In this document: positions 59,827 through 64,000 of the stretch, piece after piece | Position numbering within the stretch: the first letter of the stretch is position 1 | Layout: each line of letters starts with the position of its first letter | Assembly: GCA_038200275.1 (NCBI GenBank) | Contig: JBBPYC010000002.1 | Span: forward strand, 1 to 64,000 | Reading direction: 5' to 3' | Length of the DNA stretch: 64,000 nt | Origin: JBBPYC01 sp038200275 | GTDB taxonomy: Bacteria > Pseudomonadota > Gammaproteobacteria > Burkholderiales > Burkholderiaceae_C | Program-made: the position numbers and the translations under genes | Notes under the pieces: generated by a model | Told to the model about the DNA's origin: nothing | Seen by the model: only the letters and a program-made list of their open reading frames with translations | Database searches by the model: none

Positions 59827-60927
59827 ATGCCCCTGCCCGACCACGCGACGAGCGCAACGCCCGCCGACACCCTGACTTTCACGCAACCCGACGACTGGCA
59901 CTTGCACTTGCGCGATGGGCCGGTGCTGGCCACCACAGTGGCACACACCGCAGCACAGTTTGCGCGTGCCGTCGTCATGCCGAACCTGAAACCGCCCGTC
60001 ACGACGGCGGAACAAGCGCTTGCGTACCGGGATCGCATCAAGGCGGCATTGCCGCGCGGTGCGACGTTCGAGCCGCTGATGACGCTCTATCTGACCGATC
60101 GATTGCCGCCCGACGAGATCGAACGCGCCCGGGATGTCGGCGTGGTTGCAGTCAAGCTGTATCCGGCCGGCGCCACCACCAACAGCGATGCGGGCGTGAC
60201 CGACCTGCGGCGTGTCTACCCCACCTTGGAAGCAATGCAGCGACACAACCTGCCGCTGCTGCTGCACGGCGAAGTCACCGACCCCGAGGTAGACCTGTTC
60301 GACCGGGAAGCGGTCTTCATCGACAGCCAGCTGATACCGCTGCGGCGGGATTTCCCGGAATTGAAGATGGTGCTTGAGCACATCACGACCCGTGAAGCCG
60401 CCCAGTACATCGAAGCGGCCGACCCCTTCAGCGCTGCAACCATTACCGCACACCACCTGCTACACAACCGCAACGCACTGTTTCTGGGCGGTATCCGGCC
60501 GCATTACTACTGCCTACCGGTGCTCAAGCGCGAGATGCATCGCGTCGCGCTGGTCGCAGCAGCCACCGGAAGCTCAACCAAATTTTTCCTGGGCACCGAC
60601 AGTGCACCGCACACAACGCAGCTGAAGGAAAACGCTTGCGGTTGTGCCGGTTGCTACACCGCCCACGCGGCGCTGGAGCTGTATGCCCAGGCGTTCGATG
60701 CCGCTGGGGCGCTGGACAAGCTGGAGGCATTCGCATCCTGGCACGGCGCCGATTTTTACGGCCTGCCGCGCAACACCGGCACGGTGACGTTGCGCCGCGA
60801 ACGCTGGACCACACCCAAGTCGCTGGCGTTCGGCGATGCACAGCTCACCCCTTTGGGCGCTGGCGAGCCATTGGACTGGCGGCTCGTTGCCGTGGAACGG
60901 GAAGCTTCAAGCCATGGCCATGCTTGA
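59827..60927 (+). CDS. pyrC: Dihydroorotase PyrC
   Basis: A 366-residue class II dihydroorotase, E. coli PyrC type. The metal site is visible: DDWHLHLRDG (two His), the carboxylated Lys in VVAVKLYPAGATTNS, LPLLLHGEVTD and LEHITTREAAQY (His ligands), and GTDSAPHT (catalytic Asp). It closes carbamoyl-aspartate to dihydroorotate in pyrimidine synthesis. The ATG at 59827 is chosen; a TTG at 59809 is in frame. Its stop overlaps the NYN-domain gene by 14 bases. Confidence 0.95.
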   Translation: MPLPDHATSATPADTLTFTQPDDWHLHLRDGPVLATTVAHTAAQFARAVVMPNLKPPVTTAEQALAYRDRIKAALPRGATFEPLMTLYLTDRLPPDEIERARDVGVVAVKLYPAGATTNSDAGVTDLRRVYPTLEAMQRHNLPLLLHGEVTDPEVDLFDREAVFIDSQLIPLRRDFPELKMVLEHITTREAAQYIEAADPFSAATITAHHLLHNRNALFLGGIRPHYYCLPVLKREMHRVALVAAATGSSTKFFLGTDSAPHTTQLKENACGCAGCYTAHAALELYAQAFDAAGALDKLEAFASWHGADFYGLPRNTGTVTLRRERWTTPKSLAFGDAQLTPLGAGEPLDWRLVAVEREASSHGHA

Positions 60928-61798
60928 GCCCACGTTGCGCATCGCGCTGCTGATCGATGCCGACAACGCACCAGCCAACAAGATAGACGACATCCTGAGC
61001 GAACTCTCCACGTTGGGCGTCATCAACGTGCGGCGTGCTTATGGCAACTGGACCAAGACGGGACTCGACGGCTGGCAGCACAAGCTGCTTGAATACGCGA
61101 TCCGGCCGGTGCAGCAGTTCGACTATTCGAAGCGCAAGAACGCCACCGACATGATGATGACGGTCGACGCGATGGAGCTGTTCTATGCAGACCGACCGGA
61201 TGCATTCGGCATCGTTTCATCGGACGCCGACTTCACCCCACTGGTGATGCATCTGCGCTCGAAAGGCGCTGCCGTCTACGGCTTTGGTGCGGAACAGACA
61301 CCGAAGCCGTTTGTGAATGCGTGTTCGCGCTTCCTTTATCTGGAAGCGCTGGGCACCTCGGTGCCGCCAAACTTGATCGAAGCAGATAGCGACGGCGCGA
61401 GTTCCCAAAGCAGTGCGGGTGGCAATGGCAAGGCAGGCCCAGATACACATGCCGTGCGCTTGGCTGGCCCGGCAGCGCCGGACGATGAATCGGCCCCTGG
61501 TGTTCCGTCCCATCCAGCTCGACTGCGGGTGCCCACGGCGGAGTTGCGACAGAACGCACGACTGTTGCAGCTGCTGCGCGATGCGGTGCAGGGCTCGGTT
61601 GATGAAGATGGCTGGGCTCGCGTCGGCGCGGTTGGCACGCAGATTGCGAACAAAACGTCATTCGACGCGCGCAATTATGGGTATGCGAGCCTGACCAAAC
61701 TGCTGGCCGCAACGCAAGCATTCGACATGCGCGCGGAAGGGACTTCGCAGGTTGCGGTGCGCGACAAGCGCACTGCGCGCTCGTCCGCCTCCGCGTGA
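60914..61798 (+). CDS. NYN-domain ribonuclease-like protein with C-terminal LOTUS domain
   Basis: A 294-residue protein. Residues 8-160 form a NYN/LabA-type PIN fold, with the acidic pair in ALLIDADNAPANK and VSSDADFTPLVMHL. The C-terminal part (about residues 220-280, LRQNARLLQLLRDAVQGSVD then YGYASLTKLLAATQAFDMR) matches the OST-HTH/LOTUS RNA-binding fold. The middle is Ser/Gly/Ala-rich. The combination suggests RNA cleavage or binding; no substrate is known in bacteria. It overlaps pyrC by 14 bases and the DUF3025 gene by four bases (GTGA), so the three are coupled. Confidence 0.9.
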   Translation: MAMLEPTLRIALLIDADNAPANKIDDILSELSTLGVINVRRAYGNWTKTGLDGWQHKLLEYAIRPVQQFDYSKRKNATDMMMTVDAMELFYADRPDAFGIVSSDADFTPLVMHLRSKGAAVYGFGAEQTPKPFVNACSRFLYLEALGTSVPPNLIEADSDGASSQSSAGGNGKAGPDTHAVRLAGPAAPDDESAPGVPSHPARLRVPTAELRQNARLLQLLRDAVQGSVDEDGWARVGAVGTQIANKTSFDARNYGYASLTKLLAATQAFDMRAEGTSQVAVRDKRTARSSASA

Positions 61799-62595
61799 GC
61801 GCTGCCCCGCCTCTGGCCGATGCGATCTGCTGCATCGACTGGGATCGCCCTTGGCTGGAGTTGGTGAGAGCATTCGGCCAGGCGGCGCATTTACAGGTCG
61901 CAACGGGCGCGTCGGTCAGCACCGCACTCAGCGCGGTCGGCGGTGCACATGGCGACAAAGCCGACGTGATGTTCGTCCCAGCGTCGGCATTGCCGGCTGC
62001 AACGCCTTATGAAAGCTTTGTGGGTCGCACCGGCCGCGTGCCGACACGCAACAACCTGCACGATTTGTTCAATGGGCTGGTCTGGCTGGCATTTCCGCAA
62101 ACGAAACGCTGGCTCAATCGCTGTCAAACAGCGGAAATTGCACGCGCTGGCGGCACCAGCGGACGCGCACGTGGGGCGCTGCGTGACGCGCTGACCGTGC
62201 TGGATGAAAACGGTGCATTCCTGCAGGCGCCGGATGTACTGTGGCAGGCGCTGGCCGCACGGGATTGGGCCCGGCTGTTCATCGAGTTGCGGCCACTGTG
62301 GCAACAGGCGCGGCTGGTTCCGTTCGGCCATGCACTGCTGGAAAAACTGGTGCAGCCACGCAAGTCAATTACGGCCCATGTGCTGCGTTTGCCGACGGTC
62401 ATCGCACCCGGCACCGACGCGCTCGATACAGCGATGATGGCAAGTCTGTCGCCTCAGCGGCTGCTGAGCTGCCCAGCGTTCATGCCCCTGCCCGTACTTG
62501 GCATACCCGGCTGGTGGCCAGAAAACGGTGCGGCCGAGTTTTATGATGATGTGTGCGTCTTCCGGCCGAGACGGCCGCCTACAGCAGCGCATTGA
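61795..62595 (+). CDS. DUF3025-domain protein
   Basis: A 266-residue protein of the DUF3025 family, recognised by RVPTRNNLHDLFNGLVWLAF and PQTKRWLNRCQTAEIARAGG. The function is unknown. A GTG start at 61795 overlaps the previous stop (GTGA). No membrane or signal segment is evident, so it is probably cytoplasmic. No catalytic motif is claimed. It is followed by htpX after 99 bases. Confidence 0.88.
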   Translation: MSAAPPLADAICCIDWDRPWLELVRAFGQAAHLQVATGASVSTALSAVGGAHGDKADVMFVPASALPAATPYESFVGRTGRVPTRNNLHDLFNGLVWLAFPQTKRWLNRCQTAEIARAGGTSGRARGALRDALTVLDENGAFLQAPDVLWQALAARDWARLFIELRPLWQQARLVPFGHALLEKLVQPRKSITAHVLRLPTVIAPGTDALDTAMMASLSPQRLLSCPAFMPLPVLGIPGWWPENGAAEFYDDVCVFRPRRPPTAAH

Positions 62596-62694
62596 ATTTC
62601 TTGGCGTTGTCCTCAATTTGAACGATCGTCACTTGGTTTATTGAAGCCGATCGGCACATTCTTTTTCTCCCAAGACTTTTGGAGCTCTCGACTC

Positions 62695-63564
62695 ATGAAG
62701 CGGATTTTCTTGTTCTTGCTGACCAACGTGGCGGTCGTTGCGGTGCTGGGCGTGGTGGCCAGCCTGCTCGGCGTGAACCGCTATCTGGAGCCGAACGGAT
62801 TGAACCTGGGCGCTCTGCTGGGCTTCGCACTTGTCATCGGCTTCGGCGGCGCGATCATTTCGTTGCTGATCAGCAAGCCGATGGCCAAGTGGACAGCCGG
62901 TCTCCAAATGATCGATCAGCCAAGCAACGCCGATGAGCAGTGGATCGTCGACACCGTGCGTCAGTTTGCAAATCGCGCAGGCATTGGCATGCCCGAGGTT
63001 GGCATCTTCGAGGGGGCGCCGAATGCATTTGCCACCGGTGCATTTAAGAACTCTGCGTTGGTCGCGGTCTCGACCGGTTTACTGCAAGGCATGACGAGAG
63101 AAGAAGTCGAGGCGGTGATCGGCCATGAAGTGGCTCACATCGCCAATGGCGACATGGTTACGATGACGCTGATCCAAGGGGTGATGAACACGTTCGTGGT
63201 GTTCCTGTCGCGCGTGATTGGCTATGCGGTTGATGGGTTTCTGCGGCGTGACAGCAACAGCTCGGGTCCGGGCATCGGCTTCATGATCACCACGTTCGTG
63301 CTCGACATGCTGCTCGGTTTCGTTGCAGCCATGATCGTTGCCTGGTTCAGCCGTCACCGGGAATTCCGTGCCGATGCCGGCTCCGCCCAGTTAATGGGCG
63401 ACCGAAAGCCCATGATGCATGCGCTGGCGCGGCTGGGCGGGATGCAGCCGGGACAACTGCCACAGAGTGTGGAAGCGTTTGGCATCACCGGCAACATCGG
63501 AAAGTTGTTCGCAACTCACCCACCGCTCGAAGAGCGAATTGCTGCGTTGCAACAAGCTGCCTGA
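62695..63564 (+). CDS. htpX: Membrane-bound zinc metalloprotease HtpX
   Basis: A 289-residue M48 protease. Two N-terminal helices (RIFLFLLTNVAVVAVLGVVA and LNLGALLGFALVIGFGGAII) anchor it. The zinc motif is VIGHEVAHIANGD, and the third ligand region is SRHREFRADAGSAQLMGD. It degrades misfolded membrane proteins, complementing FtsH, and is often heat- or envelope-stress induced. The ATG at 62695 starts the family sequence. Length is normal. A palindrome and a transposase remnant follow. Confidence 0.96.
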   Translation: MKRIFLFLLTNVAVVAVLGVVASLLGVNRYLEPNGLNLGALLGFALVIGFGGAIISLLISKPMAKWTAGLQMIDQPSNADEQWIVDTVRQFANRAGIGMPEVGIFEGAPNAFATGAFKNSALVAVSTGLLQGMTREEVEAVIGHEVAHIANGDMVTMTLIQGVMNTFVVFLSRVIGYAVDGFLRRDSNSSGPGIGFMITTFVLDMLLGFVAAMIVAWFSRHREFRADAGSAQLMGDRKPMMHALARLGGMQPGQLPQSVEAFGITGNIGKLFATHPPLEERIAALQQAA

Positions 63565-63600
63565 TTCGCAAATAAACCGGTGGATAGTGACGGGACGCCC

Positions 63601-63628
63601 GACTGAACCGCCCCGGGGCGGTTCAGTC
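63601..63628. repeat. 28-bp perfect palindrome at the transposase remnant edge
   Basis: GACTGAACCGCCCC (63601-63614) is followed without spacer by its exact reverse complement (63615-63628). It lies 36 bases after htpX. The transposase similarity ends exactly at its right edge. It resembles two insertion-sequence ends joined head to head; no T tract supports a terminator. Confidence 0.93.
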
Positions 63629-64000
63629 CAGGCGACGAAGGCCTGGCCGTTGACGGAGCCATCCAAGACGCAGGGTGCGGCCAAGCCGTCGTTGCGCAGC
63701 GCGCACACAAACGTGATGGTGTGCCACTGGCCGCAGAGCTCTCGCCTCAGACAGCGCTCGCCCCGCGGGGCGCGGCCTCGCGCAGGCGTCATGTTGGTCG
63801 CAAGCCCAGGTCTCGTCGAGAAGGACCAGATGGCCCGCTTGCAGCGCGGCACGCTCGCTGGCGTGGAAGGTCTTTTTTAAAGCTGAGCGTCTTCCACATG
63901 GTGAAATGCCTACCCGCACGCCGTGCTCGCGCTGCACACAGTTGTACAACTGCGCCAGCGTCTGATCTGGCTCAACCGCAACCTGAGCGCCCAGCGCCGG
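63629..64000 (-). pseudogene. IS630-family transposase remnant, frameshifted and truncated
   Basis: The minus strand carries IS630-type DDE transposase pieces. One frame has SALKKTFHASERAALQAGHL and LVLLDETWA (the Asp-Glu of the catalytic core). Near 63800 it switches to another frame with TNMTPARGRAPRGERC, FVCALRNDGLAAPCVLDGSV and NGQAFVAW. After that the similarity ends at the palindrome at 63628; the last catalytic Glu region is lost. The right side runs off the window, so the full N-terminus is not seen. Confidence 0.88.

Noticed and set aside
59890..59912. Sigma-54-like TGGCAC...TTGC near the start of pyrC
   Set aside because: It lies inside pyrC coding sequence with wrong spacing and encodes the conserved HLHLRDG region.

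Overview
This window is GC-rich, gene-dense chromosomal DNA, most likely from a betaproteobacterium of the Burkholderiales. The evidence is the gene order alaA-hom-thrC-moeA-moaD, the rpsF-priB-rpsR-rplI-dnaB block, a fused PhaAB-type cation/proton antiporter operon, a GltIJKL uptake operon, QMP-type TRAP genes and a large secreted protein of a kind common in that order. I saw no tRNA, rRNA or CRISPR array. Taxonomy is inferred from family recognition and gene order only; no database was searched.

Layout. 1-9.1 kb (minus strand): amino-acid and molybdopterin genes (alaA, hom, thrC, mobB, moeA, moaD), with a Phd/VapC toxin-antitoxin pair lodged between hom and thrC; a flavodoxin-like gene and the edge of an FAD oxidoreductase lie beyond. 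9.2-16.5 kb: a Mth938-domain protein, an unexplained structured intergenic element, a Bcp peroxiredoxin, a PIN-PhoH protein, an orphan treZ and a large secreted surface-type protein. 16.5-22.1 kb (minus strand): the ribosomal/primosome operon ending in dnaB, which carries two inteins. The first has Ala at position 1 and the W/C/T signature of class 3 inteins. 22.1-36.2 kb: a zinc metallopeptidase, an ornithine-cyclodeaminase-type reductase, a decayed cytochrome c peroxidase, the six-gene Mrp/Pha antiporter operon, a YciA thioesterase, an Atm1-type ABC exporter and a secreted alpha/beta hydrolase.

36.2-43.0 kb is a periplasmic alcohol-oxidation island. A PQQ dehydrogenase with a cytochrome c4 diverges from an ankyrin protein and from a compact operon of PQQ dehydrogenase, cytochrome c and binding protein arranged like xoxF-xoxG-xoxJ. 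Both dehydrogenases have the Asp-x-Asp pattern associated with lanthanide cofactors. 43.1-48.8 kb (minus strand) is a small biosynthetic cluster: type III polyketide synthase, methyltransferase, FAD reductase/hydroxylase, acyl carrier protein and a FabF-like ketosynthase, preceded by a VOC protein. I know of no product for it.

48.8-51.7 kb looks like a decaying sugar-oxidation locus: an SMP-30 gluconolactonase pseudogene, a GMC oxidoreductase remnant and an intact glucose-dehydrogenase-like SDR, with a rhomboid protease between them. 52-63.6 kb holds gltIJKL, an Rnk/GreA-C protein, a frameshifted small secreted protein, a TRAP transporter (dctQMP order), pyrC, a NYN-LOTUS protein, a DUF3025 protein and htpX. 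The right end is an IS630-type transposase remnant cut off at a 28-bp perfect palindrome.

The features most worth follow-up are the double-intein DnaB, the structured element at 9.8 kb, the type III PKS cluster and the XoxFGJ-like operon. Several pseudogenes and two 28-bp perfect palindromes indicate ongoing decay and past insertion events.
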